Assembly (NCBI GenBank): GCA_013043705.1
Contig: JABDNS010000074.1
Span: 1-50,089, forward strand
Length of the DNA: 50,089 nt
Source of the DNA: Pseudomonadales bacterium
Lineage (GTDB): Bacteria; Pseudomonadota; Gammaproteobacteria; Pseudomonadales; UBA7434
Reading direction: 5' to 3'
Shown in pieces: positions 25,138-36,400 of the stretch; the first letter of the stretch is position 1, and each line of letters starts with the position of its first letter. Under the pieces are notes generated by a model. That model was not told where the DNA came from. It was given only the letters and a program-made list of their open reading frames with translations, and made no database searches. Position numbers and translations under genes: made by a program.

Positions 25138-26014
25138 TGTTTCTCGCAGCTTCCTCGCGTGTATCTGAAATTTTCAACACGCCATCAAGATGTACATCGC
25201 GCTGTGGGAATGCCACCACAATATTGTTTTCCAGAAACAGCGCCTCTATTCTGAAGCGCAAGTCACTACGCACATCACGCAAGCCGCGGTCTCCATTGGC
25301 ATACATCCACAGGTAGGCGTCGAAAATCAGCGCGTTGTCGCCGAAGTCTTCAAAAATAACCGCTGGTGCTGGCTCCTCCAACACAGAGCTATGTTCTTCC
25401 AGAGCCTGCAGCATCAGTTCTCGCACTTTGATAACCGGCGATCCGTACTCGACCCCAACCCGCACAACAGTGCGCGCCAGCGCGTCGACCAAGGTCCAAT
25501 TTACCACGGTGTTTTCTAATAAAAAGCTGTTTGGAACCAGCATATGCACACCGTCAACACGCCGAATGCGTGTAGAGCGGGTATTGATGGACTCGACGGT
25601 TCCCTTGGCATCGCCCACTTCAAGAAAGTCACCAATCTTTATAGGGCGCTCCCACATCAAAATCCAGCCGCTGATGAAGTTATTGATAATATTCTGCGCG
25701 CCAAAACCAACGCCGATGGCGATGGCGCCAGAAACAAAGGCAAATGCAGTGATGGGAATATTAAGGAAGTCGAGTACCGTAAAGAGCGTGAGCGCAAAAA
25801 TAAGAATCAGGAATATTCGGCGGATCAGGTGAATCGAATCCTGGTTCATGTTTCGTTCTGCTAATTTTTTCGTGAGCACTCTGTTGCCGATTCGATAGAC
25901 AAAGTAACCCGCCAGTAAAAGCAGTGGCACAATAATCAGCTGGCCGACAGTCAACGACTGGTTGCCGAATTTTATAAGCGTTGTAGAGGCAATTTCCGAA
26001 AAATTAAAATCCAT
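25121..26014 (-). CDS. MscS-family mechanosensitive channel
   Basis: The 297-residue protein has three or four N-terminal membrane helices and the MscS core: the pore-lining TM3 (AFAFVSGAIAIGVGFGAQNIINNFISG), then the beta domain with RPIKIGDFLEVGDAKGTVESINTRSTRIRRVDGVHMLVPNS and a C-terminal alpha/beta domain. It releases solutes when membrane tension rises. It is 12 bases downstream of the antiporter gene, in the same minus-strand operon. Confidence 0.92.
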   Translation of the reverse strand: MDFNFSEIASTTLIKFGNQSLTVGQLIIVPLLLLAGYFVYRIGNRVLTKKLAERNMNQDSIHLIRRIFLILIFALTLFTVLDFLNIPITAFAFVSGAIAIGVGFGAQNIINNFISGWILMWERPIKIGDFLEVGDAKGTVESINTRSTRIRRVDGVHMLVPNSFLLENTVVNWTLVDALARTVVRVGVEYGSPVIKVRELMLQALEEHSSVLEEPAPAVIFEDFGDNALIFDAYLWMYANGDRGLRDVRSDLRFRIEALFLENNIVVAFPQRDVHLDGVLKISDTREEAARNIKTNA

Positions 26015-26026
26015 TGCAAGTGCTCG

Positions 26027-27247
26027 TTATTTTTTTCTGCTGGCGGGTTGATGATCGCTTGGCTGCTCTGTATTGGAAGTAGCATTGTCGCCGCTCATCA
26101 GCGCGCGTAGTGCAGGCGGCGTAACCAGTGTAGTGAGCACGCTCATCAATACAATGACCACGTATAACGGCTGCTCAATAATGCCCAGGTTCAAGCCCAG
26201 CAGCGCGATGACCATGGATACTTCGCCGCGCGGCGCCATGCCGATACCGATGGCCAAGGATTCGCGATTATCGTAACCCAAGAATCGGGCGGGCAGGCCA
26301 CAGCCGATGATTTTGGATAGCAGTGCAAAGACGGTAATCGCGGCTAGAAAGCCGAGCAGGTGGCGATCCAGCGCCGACACGTCCAGTAACACGCCGAGCG
26401 AAACAAAAAAGATCGCCGCAAACAATATGCGCACGAACTCGGCGCCTTCTTTGAAGTCTTTGCTGTACTGCAGCTTGATGCCTTCCAGCGCTACGCCCGC
26501 CACGAAGGCACCGATAATGGCAGATAACCCTACCAGTTCGGCGGCAATGGCAAACAGGAAGGCAAGCATCATCGCGGCAATAAATGCCAGCTCGGTGTAC
26601 TTCCTTCCGAGTTGGCTGTTGTCTATAACAACCAGCAGCCGGCTAATATAGCGTTGCCCAATCCAGGCGCCAACGACGAAGAAAGCGATACCTTTGGCCA
26701 GGAAAAACAGGCTGTTGCCTAGCGATACTGTCCCCTCAATATATTGGCTGCCAACCGATAGTGCCAGCAGCGCAAGAATGTCATCGATAATGGCTGCACC
26801 GATAATTGCCTTGGCAATATTTGAATTGAGTTGACCGGTTTCGCGAAGCGTATCTGCTGTAATTGCAATGCTTGTTGCTGTAAGACATATACCAAGGAAT
26901 ATTGCCTTGGCCGACTCAAAGCCGAAAGCACGCGCAAGCAAGACGCCGCCAATGAGTGGAAAGAAAACGCCAAATAACCCGATGACCATATAGCGCCACT
27001 GCAGTATGTCTTTTAGCCGGAATTCCAGGCCGACCACGAATAGCAGCACGATCGCGCCAATGTGTGCGAGGTTGCTAACCAGTGTGGTATAGGAGACAAG
27101 CCCAAGCACTGATGGGCCAATGATAATGCCCAGCAATATTTGGCCAACAACAGCAGGTTGCCTTATGTAAGAGGCGAGCAGGTAGCCCGCCATGGCGCAA
27201 AATAAAAGCAGGCTTATTTGCAGTTCTATCGAGTCGGAGGCATGCAT
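26027..27247 (-). CDS. CPA2-type cation:proton antiporter (KefB-like, short)
   Basis: The 406-residue protein has about eleven hydrophobic helices of the monovalent cation:proton antiporter-2 fold (NQVVGQILLGIIIGP-type start GQILLGIIIGPSVLGL, the GLEFRLKDIL segment, ISTADTLRETGQL and the AAIIDDILALLAL motif with the conserved Asp-Asp pair near residue 153). It lacks the C-terminal TrkA-N domain of full KefB/KefC, so it is not a glutathione-gated K+ efflux system of that exact type. A Na+ or K+/H+ exchanger is likely. Seven bases separate it from the upstream lipoprotein, twelve from MscS downstream, pointing to an osmotic or ionic stress operon. Confidence 0.88.
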   Translation of the reverse strand: MHASDSIELQISLLLFCAMAGYLLASYIRQPAVVGQILLGIIIGPSVLGLVSYTTLVSNLAHIGAIVLLFVVGLEFRLKDILQWRYMVIGLFGVFFPLIGGVLLARAFGFESAKAIFLGICLTATSIAITADTLRETGQLNSNIAKAIIGAAIIDDILALLALSVGSQYIEGTVSLGNSLFFLAKGIAFFVVGAWIGQRYISRLLVVIDNSQLGRKYTELAFIAAMMLAFLFAIAAELVGLSAIIGAFVAGVALEGIKLQYSKDFKEGAEFVRILFAAIFFVSLGVLLDVSALDRHLLGFLAAITVFALLSKIIGCGLPARFLGYDNRESLAIGIGMAPRGEVSMVIALLGLNLGIIEQPLYVVIVLMSVLTTLVTPPALRALMSGDNATSNTEQPSDHQPASRKK

Positions 27248-27254
27248 AAACTTG

Positions 27255-27680
27255 CTACTGTTCGGTTGAGAGCTTCAATTTAAATTGAACACTGCTTTTC
27301 GGGGCGAGAAATACTTTTACACCGATGTTGTTATTTTCATAGTCCTGCAGGATCTTGGCGTCGCGCGCCATGGGCAGGGGTCGATCTTTCGCATCGACGA
27401 TATCGACGTTCTGGATTTCGCCCAATTCTTTGGGCACGCTCAGCGTGATGATTTGCACGCCGCTGTCTGGATCTGTTGTAATTTGGTCGACACTGACGCC
27501 GAGTTTGTCACCCACAAAGCCCTCGGCTGGTAAAAGCAGCGCGCTTTCCTGTATTAAGGGGCTGGCAGGTTTTGTGGCGGCGCAGCTAAGCAGCAAAATA
27601 AGATTAAGAACCAACAGCAATCGTTTTACTATTGACGCACGCCAGGCGGTTAAATTTTCTGCACAGATAGCTGCACGCAT
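27255..27680 (-). CDS. Hypothetical lipoprotein upstream of the antiporter
   Basis: I cannot assign a family. The protein has a lipobox LLSC preceded by a strongly hydrophobic stretch (RLLLVLNLILLLSC), so it is a lipoprotein; the mature part (about 107 residues) is mostly beta and ends KVFLAPKSSVQFKLKLSTEQ. I use the ATG at 27680; an ATG at 27716 gives a longer N-terminus, and no ATG, GTG or TTG lies closer to the hydrophobic segment. It is seven bases from the antiporter gene and likely in its operon, where it may help the channel or sense envelope stress; that is inference. Confidence 0.65.
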   Translation of the reverse strand: MRAAICAENLTAWRASIVKRLLLVLNLILLLSCAATKPASPLIQESALLLPAEGFVGDKLGVSVDQITTDPDSGVQIITLSVPKELGEIQNVDIVDAKDRPLPMARDAKILQDYENNNIGVKVFLAPKSSVQFKLKLSTEQ

Positions 27681-27830
27681 TATTTGTTTGAATTGATTAG
27701 TCCGCGTGGGAAGCATAGGGAAATACCGGTTTGGCGCATTGGCGGGTTCAGCAAAGCATAAGGTGAAGCTATGGCTTTGCCAAGCGGTGTTTTCGGCAGC
27801 GCTGGCGCTGTATCGGCAGTTAAAAGCGTA

Positions 27831-30800
27831 CTAAAACTCGCGCGAGTAGAACAGGTCCAATGAATTGGCCAGCCCGCCGATAAATTCCAGCGAAAGTCGC
27901 CTGGCAAAGTCCCAGCGCAGCTTGAAGGTACTACCATCCCCCAGCGCGTTAACGCCGTACTCGAGATACAGCGTGGGATCGAGGTAGCCGGAAACCTGGA
28001 AATCCGAGCCGTCACCTGTGCCAATATTGAAATTCTCGATGCCCAGTTTTTCGGCGGTACTGCCTATTGATGCGCCGCCGATTTTGATGCCTTGGGATAT
28101 CAACGTTTGGGCGATAATTGCATTTTGGCTTGCGCCTGCGCTACCGCCAGGCGCGCGCCCGGTTATGATGCGATAGATTATCTGGTCATCCGGCATACTG
28201 GGTTCTGAAAACGGTTCTACGCGCGGGTTTACAGCTGGCCCGGTTACGCGGATACCTGCAATGGCGTCTTCGGCTCGGCGAATAGCTTCAAGGTATATAT
28301 TGGGTTCGGCCAGCGCGCCGTTAAACAGCAGGCTGCCAGTGCGTACTTCCAATCGTTGGCCGAAGCCGCGATATTTGCCTTCGAGTATTTTTATTTCCCC
28401 GCTGCCGGTAGGAGCTTTGCCAGCAGCTTGTTCCAGCTCCAGTTGTCCAGCCAGCGTTGCGCTGGCATCAAAACCATTCAGTAATAATTTTGGCCCCAGC
28501 GCCAACGCAACCTTGGCCTCAATGGCGAGCTCGCTAGCTGCAGTTGTTTTTTTGCCGCCGGATGGGTCAACAAAGCTTACGTCCCGACTGAGTTTTTTTG
28601 CATCTGCAGGCAAAGTTACAAGTTCAATTTTACCTTCAGGAATGGCAACTTCCCCGCCTATCGTTAGCCGCTGTGCTTGCAGTGTGGCTTTCAGGTCGAG
28701 GTCGGCGATTAGGCCTAGCTCCGGTTCCGCGCGTATTCCCAGTTGCTTGCCACTAAGCGTAATCACGCCGGCAACAGGTTTTGAAAAATCAATATTGCCC
28801 TTAATTTCGCCGGTACCCTTATCGGCGCGGAAGCTGCCATCCAGCGCGAGCGACGCGTCTGTAAACTGGCCGTGCAATGCAATCTGCTCAAGAGCGAGCG
28901 CGTTGTTACTTACTTTAACCTGGCCGTTTAGCAAATCCAGCGTTCCGTCCAGCTGCGGTGCGGCGGTGGTTCCGCCAATGTTGAGCTGCGCGTCGACCTG
29001 GCCTTGCAGCGTTTCCAGTGTAGGTGCAAAAGGGGCGAACAAGCCCAGCGGCAATGCGCTGATCGATACTTGCCCGGATAGTGCCTGGAACTGTTTGCCG
29101 GAAAGCGTAAGCGCGGATTGCAGTAGTGGCTGCTGTTCGCGCTGCACCAGTACAGAGGCCTGTAATTTTTCCTGGTTGGCGTTTAAAGCCAGGCTTATTG
29201 ATTCGTAGTCGAGCTCAAGGGGTGTGCGCTTTTGGGCAGACTTGATTGTCCCCGCACTGCCAACCAGGTTTAGCTGCATAGTGGGTGCTTGCTGGGCGGG
29301 GTAAGCTACCGTTGCGCTGCCTTCAAGCATGCCCTGCCAAAGCAGGCCGGCAGGCAGCAGCGCACGAAATGCTTCTAAGTCTAACGCTGCCAGACGAAAG
29401 ACAAGCTCTGGATCACCATTGTTATTTATACTGTCACCATCGCTACACAGCCTGGCCTCATTGATGCTTAAACAAAACGCGCCCACCGATAGCTTCGAGC
29501 CATTCAAGGGGATATTCAGTTTAATGGCTTGCTCACTCTGTACATGGATAGCATGGCGCTGGGCTTGTTTTGTGCCTTCCTGCGCTGGCGGGCTGATCGA
29601 TGCGGTGGGCTGCAGGCTTCCCTGCCACTTCGACTGACTATGGATATAGCGGCCCTGCAATTGCAGGCCAAAATGCTGCTCTTCACCATCTCCGCTGAAT
29701 ACCAGTTGATGGGTGCCCGCGTTGCCACTGGCGAGCAGCGCAACTTCATCGAGTGATACGCCGTTGCCACGCAAGCCATAGCCTTGCAATTTGATTTGGT
29801 TTTGGGCATTGCTGTCAGACAGGAAGTCTGTATGTAGCGCTGCATTGAGCTGCATAGTGTCTAGCGCGATTGCGTTGCTAGCAAAATCCTCAGCAGAGGC
29901 AACTATTTTTGCAGCTTGGCCGGGCCTGAGCGTAAGGCTTGCGTTAACGGCACCAGTGGCTTCTATGGGCAGCGATTGCAAATCGGGAAAAGCCATACTG
30001 GCGTTTAGCGATGCAGCGCCTAGCCAACGCATAGTATTTTCTGGGGTACTAAAGCTTTCTGCATTTATAGGTGCGAGTATGCCATCGGCTTCAACACTGT
30101 TTTGCCCGGCGCGAATATTAATTCGGCTAATGCGAATATTTTGCTGCGCGTCGTTTTTTATCGTGCCCGACGCGGTGTAGCGTTCACCATCAATACCGAG
30201 CGCTATTTGGTCTAGCCTTGCATCTACTTTTATTGGGCTACCATCATTGCTATAGGCGAGGTTGAGTTCAACATTTCCTTGCATGGTCTCAACCGGGTTG
30301 GGAAGTAGCGAAGCGGGCTGGAAGTTGTCGAAACCCAGTTGCAGCTTTGCGAGCAACCCTTCAGAGAGATCAATCTTGCCTTGCGCGCTAAGCTGGTTGC
30401 CGCTAGCCCCCAGCTTAAATTGCTCCAGTAGTATTTCGCTGCGGTTCTGCAGCTGGGCCACCGCTATAATTGGAACTGTAACAGTTTTCTTTTTGCTTAC
30501 TTGCTCACTTACCTTTTTATTTCCTTGCTCCGTTACATGCACACTTGCTTTCGCGCGTGCAGCTCCCATTGGAGCAACGTCGCCTCGTAACTGTAAATCC
30601 AGATTATCTAAATCTCCTTGCGCGATAACGGCCAGGTTTTCCACAATAGCGATCTCTACATTTTTCAGCCATTGCGATGCATCCAGCGTTTCTGACTGCA
30701 GGTTAATCGTTAACGGTAGCTTGGGCGACAAGGGTGCAACGTTGCCATCAAATGCAAGCCGCTGCGGATTTGTTGTATTTTGCGTGGCCACACTACCCTC

Positions 30801-31541
30801 GAAACGCAGGTCCTTGAGCGTTTCTTCAAACTTTGCATTTATAGCAATGGGGGCGCGAAGCTCGTCCGATGCAGTCGCTTCGATTTCCAATACATTGTTG
30901 AGTTCAATCGGGTAGTTGTCGCTTGTGGTTATGTTGCCAGCCAACTGGTAGCGCCAGTATTGTTGGCTGGCTTGCAGCGAGCCTATCGACAGCTTTTTTC
31001 CCCGCCAGCTAAGGTCGTCGCCGTTTATTGCGACGTCTTGCAAATAATGTGTAGCCGGGCTGCCATGGATAGTCAGCGCGCCCACTTTCAAACTAGCTAG
31101 CAGAATTCCAAATGGGGCTTCTATATCGGGCAAGGAAATCGTTGTTGCAGGCTCATCTGTTTCGACTTCGTCTTTGCTGTCAGATTGTGGCAGGGATAAT
31201 TGCAGCGCGTCGATAGAGAGCTTGTTAACACAAAGCCAAATGCCTGCGCGGCATCGAAATGCTAACTGCAGGTTAAAAGCTTGCATGTCGACTAACGGTG
31301 TACCGTTAGCTTCGCCGGGAATGTATAGGCGCTGAATGCTCAGCCCCTTGCGCAGCGCCCGCGGCGCGCCTGGCTCAACGCTGGAGCCGGATATTCGGGA
31401 CGCGAGTTGCTTTTCTACTGCGCCCAACAGCCAGCCCGAGCCGGTTTCGGTGCCGACGATAAAGCCAATGCATAAGCAAACTAAAAGCAGCAACAAAAGG
31501 GGCGCCAGTACGAGCCACTTTGCAATAATACGCAGGCTCAC
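27831..31541 (-). CDS. tamB: TamB, translocation and assembly module protein
   Basis: The 1236-residue protein has one N-terminal membrane anchor (LVLAPLLLLLLVCLCIGFIVGTETG) and long stretches of repeating beta strands typical of the lipid-bridge AsmA-like TamB fold, ending in the DUF490/TamB C-terminal domain (APGGSAGASQNAIIAQTLISQGIKIGG, then LEYGVNALGDGSTFKLRWDFARRLSLEFIGGLANSLDLFYSREF). TamB spans the periplasm and works with TamA in outer-membrane protein or lipid traffic. GTG at 31541 overlaps the tamA stop by four bases. A Lys-rich insert (GNKKVSEQVSKKKTV) near residue 342 is unusual. Confidence 0.93.
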   Translation of the reverse strand: MSLRIIAKWLVLAPLLLLLLVCLCIGFIVGTETGSGWLLGAVEKQLASRISGSSVEPGAPRALRKGLSIQRLYIPGEANGTPLVDMQAFNLQLAFRCRAGIWLCVNKLSIDALQLSLPQSDSKDEVETDEPATTISLPDIEAPFGILLASLKVGALTIHGSPATHYLQDVAINGDDLSWRGKKLSIGSLQASQQYWRYQLAGNITTSDNYPIELNNVLEIEATASDELRAPIAINAKFEETLKDLRFEGSVATQNTTNPQRLAFDGNVAPLSPKLPLTINLQSETLDASQWLKNVEIAIVENLAVIAQGDLDNLDLQLRGDVAPMGAARAKASVHVTEQGNKKVSEQVSKKKTVTVPIIAVAQLQNRSEILLEQFKLGASGNQLSAQGKIDLSEGLLAKLQLGFDNFQPASLLPNPVETMQGNVELNLAYSNDGSPIKVDARLDQIALGIDGERYTASGTIKNDAQQNIRISRINIRAGQNSVEADGILAPINAESFSTPENTMRWLGAASLNASMAFPDLQSLPIEATGAVNASLTLRPGQAAKIVASAEDFASNAIALDTMQLNAALHTDFLSDSNAQNQIKLQGYGLRGNGVSLDEVALLASGNAGTHQLVFSGDGEEQHFGLQLQGRYIHSQSKWQGSLQPTASISPPAQEGTKQAQRHAIHVQSEQAIKLNIPLNGSKLSVGAFCLSINEARLCSDGDSINNNGDPELVFRLAALDLEAFRALLPAGLLWQGMLEGSATVAYPAQQAPTMQLNLVGSAGTIKSAQKRTPLELDYESISLALNANQEKLQASVLVQREQQPLLQSALTLSGKQFQALSGQVSISALPLGLFAPFAPTLETLQGQVDAQLNIGGTTAAPQLDGTLDLLNGQVKVSNNALALEQIALHGQFTDASLALDGSFRADKGTGEIKGNIDFSKPVAGVITLSGKQLGIRAEPELGLIADLDLKATLQAQRLTIGGEVAIPEGKIELVTLPADAKKLSRDVSFVDPSGGKKTTAASELAIEAKVALALGPKLLLNGFDASATLAGQLELEQAAGKAPTGSGEIKILEGKYRGFGQRLEVRTGSLLFNGALAEPNIYLEAIRRAEDAIAGIRVTGPAVNPRVEPFSEPSMPDDQIIYRIITGRAPGGSAGASQNAIIAQTLISQGIKIGGASIGSTAEKLGIENFNIGTGDGSDFQVSGYLDPTLYLEYGVNALGDGSTFKLRWDFARRLSLEFIGGLANSLDLFYSREF

Positions 31542-33304
31542 AGCTCTGGCCCTACATTCAAGTGCAGGGTTACGCCCTGGTCATCACTGGCGGCAAAGCC
31601 AATATCAAAACGCACCGCGCCAATGGGTGATAACCAGTGCACGCCGAAGCCCGGTCCAAGATAGGCCTTGTCACTACTATTGTTAAATGCAGAGCCGCCA
31701 TCGACAAACAGCGCCGCGCGCCAGTTTTTTGCAAATCGATAGTTATATTCCAGTTTTGCCACCGCGAGGTTCTGGCCGCCAATTAATTCGCCTGCTTGGT
31801 CGCGCGGCGCAAGGCTGCGGTAATCGTAGCCGCGAATACTTTGGTCGCCGCCGGCGAAAAATCGCAGGGAGGAGGGTACGTCTTGCAAGTTACTGCTGCC
31901 TGGCAGGAAAAGGCTGCCCAACTGCAGGCCGCCCAGTAAGCGGTGCCGGCCAAAACTCTTAATGTAGCGCGCATCTGCGGTAACACGCAGTAGCGTGGCG
32001 TCAGAGAAAAAAGCGTCGTGTGCGCCCTCAATGCTGCCCGCTAAGCGAAATCCGCCGCTTGGAACAAGCCCGCCGCGCGAGCGAGTCAGGCTGGCATTCG
32101 CGCCGGGCAGCAATAACTCGCTGCGCCCACGCTCACTGCCTTGGGTAAAACGTTCGCGCAAATACTTGGCGTAAAGACTACTGCGCCAGCCGTTGCCCAA
32201 TGGCGTGACATAGGCCAGGCCAATTTGTTGCTGTGAGCTGCGGGTGTCTTCGATATCTTCCTCAACAAGGTTGAATTCGGTTTGCCAATGCGTGTCTGCG
32301 CGCCTTAGTGAAGGGACTTTATATAGCGTTTGTAGGCTCTGGCGAACCGCGGAAGCAGCCAGTTCTGCGCTGCCGCTGTGGCCAGCACGGTTCAGGTAGG
32401 GTTTATCCCAGCGCAATTTAGCACGCGGCCCGGTATCGGTGCCGTAGCCAATACCGGTGCGAATTTTGTTCGGCGCATTCATGCCCAGCACCGCATGAAT
32501 ATCCACAATAGGTTTGTCGCTGGATTTTCGCTGCTGCAGCACAACAGAGGCAAAGTAGCCTGTGTCCATCAGTTTTCGTTGCAGCTTGTTTAAAGTACTG
32601 GTCGAGAATGCATCGCCTTTCTGCCAGCGCATCAAGCTATGTAGTCGCGCGCTATTTAGCGGAACATCGGAGTAAGTTAGCTTACCGAAGCGGTAGCGCT
32701 GGCCTGTGTTAAACGCGAGCTCAACCGAGGCGCTGGCTGCACTTTTGTCTACCACCACGCGGTGTTTGCTATAGGCGGCGTCGAGCAATCCCTGGCGCCG
32801 TGCACTGGCCAGCAAAGCGGCCTTGCGTTGTTCGTAAACCGCGCTGGCGAAGCGCTGGCCTTTTAGCGCTTGCAGCGCTTTTACGGGCTCGGCAAGCAAT
32901 GACTGCGTGATTTCCAGTGGAGCGGCATCGCTCGATGAACGGGCTTGCGCTAGCGGTTGATCGGCTCCGTTTTCCTCGAGTAGAAAATTTAGCGATGTGA
33001 TTGTGGTTGCGTCGCCAGGCGTAACCGCAATTTGGATGCGTTTATCATCAACACTTACGCTCAATTCGGGCGAAAAGTAGCCCAGCGCTTGCATGGCCTT
33101 TAGCGCTTTTTCTTCAAGACTTCGAGAAAGTTGGTAGGTGTTGGCGAGCCGATTTATCGCTACTTCACCAATATGTGCGCGAATGTTATCGCGTTGCTCG
33201 CGGGTGGCGCCTTCAATCGCGATAGAGGCGTTGGCGTCGCGCGCAATCGATGGCATTGGCAAGCACAAACAGGCGATAAGCCATGCCAAAAGGACAGACT
33301 TCAT
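31538..33304 (-). CDS. tamA: TamA, BamA-like outer-membrane protein
   Basis: The 588-residue protein has a signal peptide (about residues 1-21, ending SIA), three POTRA-like domains (about 25-260) and a 16-strand barrel domain (about 270-588). The L6-type motif RGYDYRSL and a C-terminal ending LHLNVGPEL support a BamA/TamA superfamily protein. With tamB downstream (4-base overlap), it is TamA, which helps insert autotransporters and other outer-membrane proteins. In this genome the export of the two TonB-dependent receptors to the north could use it; that is inference. Confidence 0.92.
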   Translation of the reverse strand: MKSVLLAWLIACLCLPMPSIARDANASIAIEGATREQRDNIRAHIGEVAINRLANTYQLSRSLEEKALKAMQALGYFSPELSVSVDDKRIQIAVTPGDATTITSLNFLLEENGADQPLAQARSSSDAAPLEITQSLLAEPVKALQALKGQRFASAVYEQRKAALLASARRQGLLDAAYSKHRVVVDKSAASASVELAFNTGQRYRFGKLTYSDVPLNSARLHSLMRWQKGDAFSTSTLNKLQRKLMDTGYFASVVLQQRKSSDKPIVDIHAVLGMNAPNKIRTGIGYGTDTGPRAKLRWDKPYLNRAGHSGSAELAASAVRQSLQTLYKVPSLRRADTHWQTEFNLVEEDIEDTRSSQQQIGLAYVTPLGNGWRSSLYAKYLRERFTQGSERGRSELLLPGANASLTRSRGGLVPSGGFRLAGSIEGAHDAFFSDATLLRVTADARYIKSFGRHRLLGGLQLGSLFLPGSSNLQDVPSSLRFFAGGDQSIRGYDYRSLAPRDQAGELIGGQNLAVAKLEYNYRFAKNWRAALFVDGGSAFNNSSDKAYLGPGFGVHWLSPIGAVRFDIGFAASDDQGVTLHLNVGPEL

Positions 33305-33349
33305 GAATTTTTCCGCACACTAGTTTTATCAGCGTTGAGCGATACTGGT

Positions 33350-33378
33350 ATCGCCCGGTTGCTATGACACCGGGCGAT
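33350..33378. repeat. Perfect hairpin between receptor 1 and tamA
   Basis: ATCGCCCGG (33350-33358) and CCGGGCGAT (33370-33378) are exact complements with an 11-base loop. No T tract follows on either strand, so it is a hairpin without a typical terminator tail. It lies about 30 bases past the receptor 1 stop and could stabilise its RNA 3' end. Confidence 0.45.
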
Positions 33379-33410
33379 GAATTGGCGCCGCCGGTGACCG
33401 GGCAGCGCGG

Positions 33411-36400
33411 CTAGCGCAGATTATAGCGAAGATTGACGCCAATGGAGCGGGGTGGGCGGGTGAAGCCAATGAACCCACGGGCGCCCTGCAGGCGGGAGCC
33501 AATCGGTGTGTCGTTGGAGTAGGAAACAATTTTTTCGTTGGTTATGTTTTCGCCGGTTACGGCAACGGTCCAGGTGTCTTCAAACGAGGCGAGCTCGAGG
33601 CGCCCGTTTAGCTGCAAGAATTTATCCTGCGCCACAAGCGGATCTTGCGAGGTGCTGGTGTGGTAACCGCTGTTGTACAGTAAGTCCAGGGTAGGGCGGA
33701 AAACGCCTAAGCCACGGATTTCATTTTCGTAGTTAAACGAAAAGGTGCCCTGCCATTCGGCTACGAACTGGTTGGTTTGGCCCTTGAAATCGCAAAATGC
33801 CGGCAAGAGGAGTTTTCCATTGGCGTTCCAGGCGTTGGCACCGAAAGATTCGACATACTGGTCAGAGTAAGGGTTGGCGGCACCAATATTTAACGTGGCA
33901 AACTGCTCTGCATTAATGCCCGACTGTACATTGTTAAAAGGTATGGAGGATTCGCTACCGGGCCTGATACGAGCGTAAGCGTTGTAAACAATGGGTAATG
34001 GACCGGCAGGTATCGGGCTACCGTCCAGCAAGGTGGAGAACGCGGTTCGTGCCGCGTCTTCGGAAACCTGGTAAAAGTCTGGTCGTCGACCCAAATGGCA
34101 TGCTCCCAACGGAAAATCTTTGAAAGTGAAATCGATCCAGGCCAGCGAATAGGTCATATTGAATTTATCGGTGAACAAAAGCATCCCTTCCATTTCGATG
34201 CCCTTAGTGTTCGCCTTGCCCGCATTATCGACAACGAAGCCGGTTTTGCCATCGAAGCGGCTAACCTGCAGGTCGGTAAAATCGGTATAAAACGCCGTCG
34301 CAAACAGCTGTCCCAAGCCGTTGGGCAAATACCAGCGCGCGCCAATCTCAAAAGTTTGCGCAATTTCATCTTCGAACTCGAAGGTGCCAAACGGGATGCC
34401 ACGTCCCGCGACGACATCCGGTCGCGCCACTGACCGCGCGTCGTAGCCGCCGAGCTTGCCGGCAACCCTGAATGCGCCCATAAGGGTAAGATCTGTGTTG
34501 ACGTCGTGCTCCAAAGTAAATGAAGGGTAGAGGGCTTCCTCACGTCTTGGCGGGAATTCAGGGTCATGCGGGCCGATACAATCGTCGAACGATGGGAAGC
34601 CTGGTGTTACCTCCGGGTAAACGTCGGGCTCGTAGCGGCAGCTGTGCCCCTGAATGCCTAAAAAGTTACTCAGGAATAATATTCCCTGGCGAATCGCGAG
34701 ATTCTGGTTTGGGTCGACCTCGTTGGTAACATCTTGCCTGGTAAATAATTCGCCAGTATTCCGGAAAACGAATGCCTGGTCTCGCGTAGCGGTTTTCTTT
34801 GAATAGGTATAGCGCATGCCCAATGTTGCGCGAGTAAGGTCGGTGAAATTGACCTTGGCCTGTAAGTAACTCGCAAACAAATCACCTTCCTGATCGAACC
34901 TGCGAGTAGGGCGGATAGTGCTGGCACCGACTGGCAGGAAACCACCCGCACTGCGATAACCTATGTAGGCGCGAATCGGGTCGGGCTTGGTTCGCGCGGC
35001 CTGGTCTTCATAAAATTCAAAGTTAATCGGGTTGAGAGTTTCGTTGATGAACTCTCGCTCGGTAAGTATCAGAAAAATATCATCGCCATAGGTTAGGTCA
35101 GTTTGTGCGTACCACATGCCGGCCTGCCACTGAATAAAAGCATCGGCCGGTGATTCATAGGTAATGCTCTGGAAGAACTGGTCGTACTCTTCATATTGCT
35201 CGGTTAACAGAAAGGGCACTGGCGTGAAATCGGTATCAATGCTTTCGTCAAATTCGTAAGTAATAAAGGAGGACGTAGATGTAAACTTGTGCTCGCCCGC
35301 ATAAAAGTTGCTAACTAGCGTGAAATTACTGCTTTTGTTTTCGCTGAATTCGGGCGCATCGGTTGCGCGTTGGTAATCCAGTTCTATATCCTTAAGACCG
35401 GCTGGCGTTGGAAACTGGTTGCGGTTGTAAACATGCGCCAGTGCATCAACATAGGTCTTGCCAGCGTAGTAAAAGTCGCGCCGGGTTGGATTGTCGCTGA
35501 CATTGGATTCTTGATTAACACTAATATCGTAATCGATGAATTGTGGTGCGTAAATCCGGTCAGCTTCTGTCACCCAGGGCTCAGCAGGCTGTTTTGTTCT
35601 CGCGTCTCTCGTGACCAGTGGTTCGTTTGGATCAAAGCGCAACCTGCCGGTGACGCCGGGGTTCGGGGTTGGCAGGTCGAGGATGGTCTCGACACTGCGG
35701 CCGACGGTATTAAATTCGCCTAATTCAGCTTTTAGCTTGAACGACACGTTTTCTGATGGGCGAAACCCAATGACTAATCTTCCAAGCGTATCGTCTTTTT
35801 GCATTTCATCTTGGTTTTTATATACGTTATAAGTGTAGCCGTTGGCTTTTTTACGCTGGAATACCGCATTAGCCGAAAAGTGCTCGGAGATGGGGCCGCC
35901 AATTGTTAAGAGTGCTGTGCGATCACCTTGCGAGGGAATATAGTTGATGTCCACACCCGCTTTGAATTCATCAACCGCCAGGTTACTGATCATGTGGACC
36001 GAGCCTGCAATCGCGTAATTGCCATCGAGAATGTACTGTGGCCCGCGCTTGACCTGCACACCCGCCAGGTCAAGGAAAGGTGCGCGCGCCATATTCGATC
36101 GGGGCAATGGTACGCCATCGGAAAACAATCCCACCGATTGGTCGAAGCCCTGGTTTACACCCGCACCGATGCCGCGAATAAAAATATTGGTGCCGGTTTC
36201 GGTTTGAGTCAGTACAAGGTTGGGTACGTACGCTGCTACGTCCTCAACATTTTCGATGCCCGCATCAGCAAGCTTTTCTGCGTCTAATGCTGACACGGAA
36301 ACCAGATCGTCAAGAATTTGGGTGCCGCTTTGGTCGCCTTCAACGACAACTTCTTCCATGGCATTGTCTTGCGCGTTAGCCCCGGGAGCCACAAGCAGCA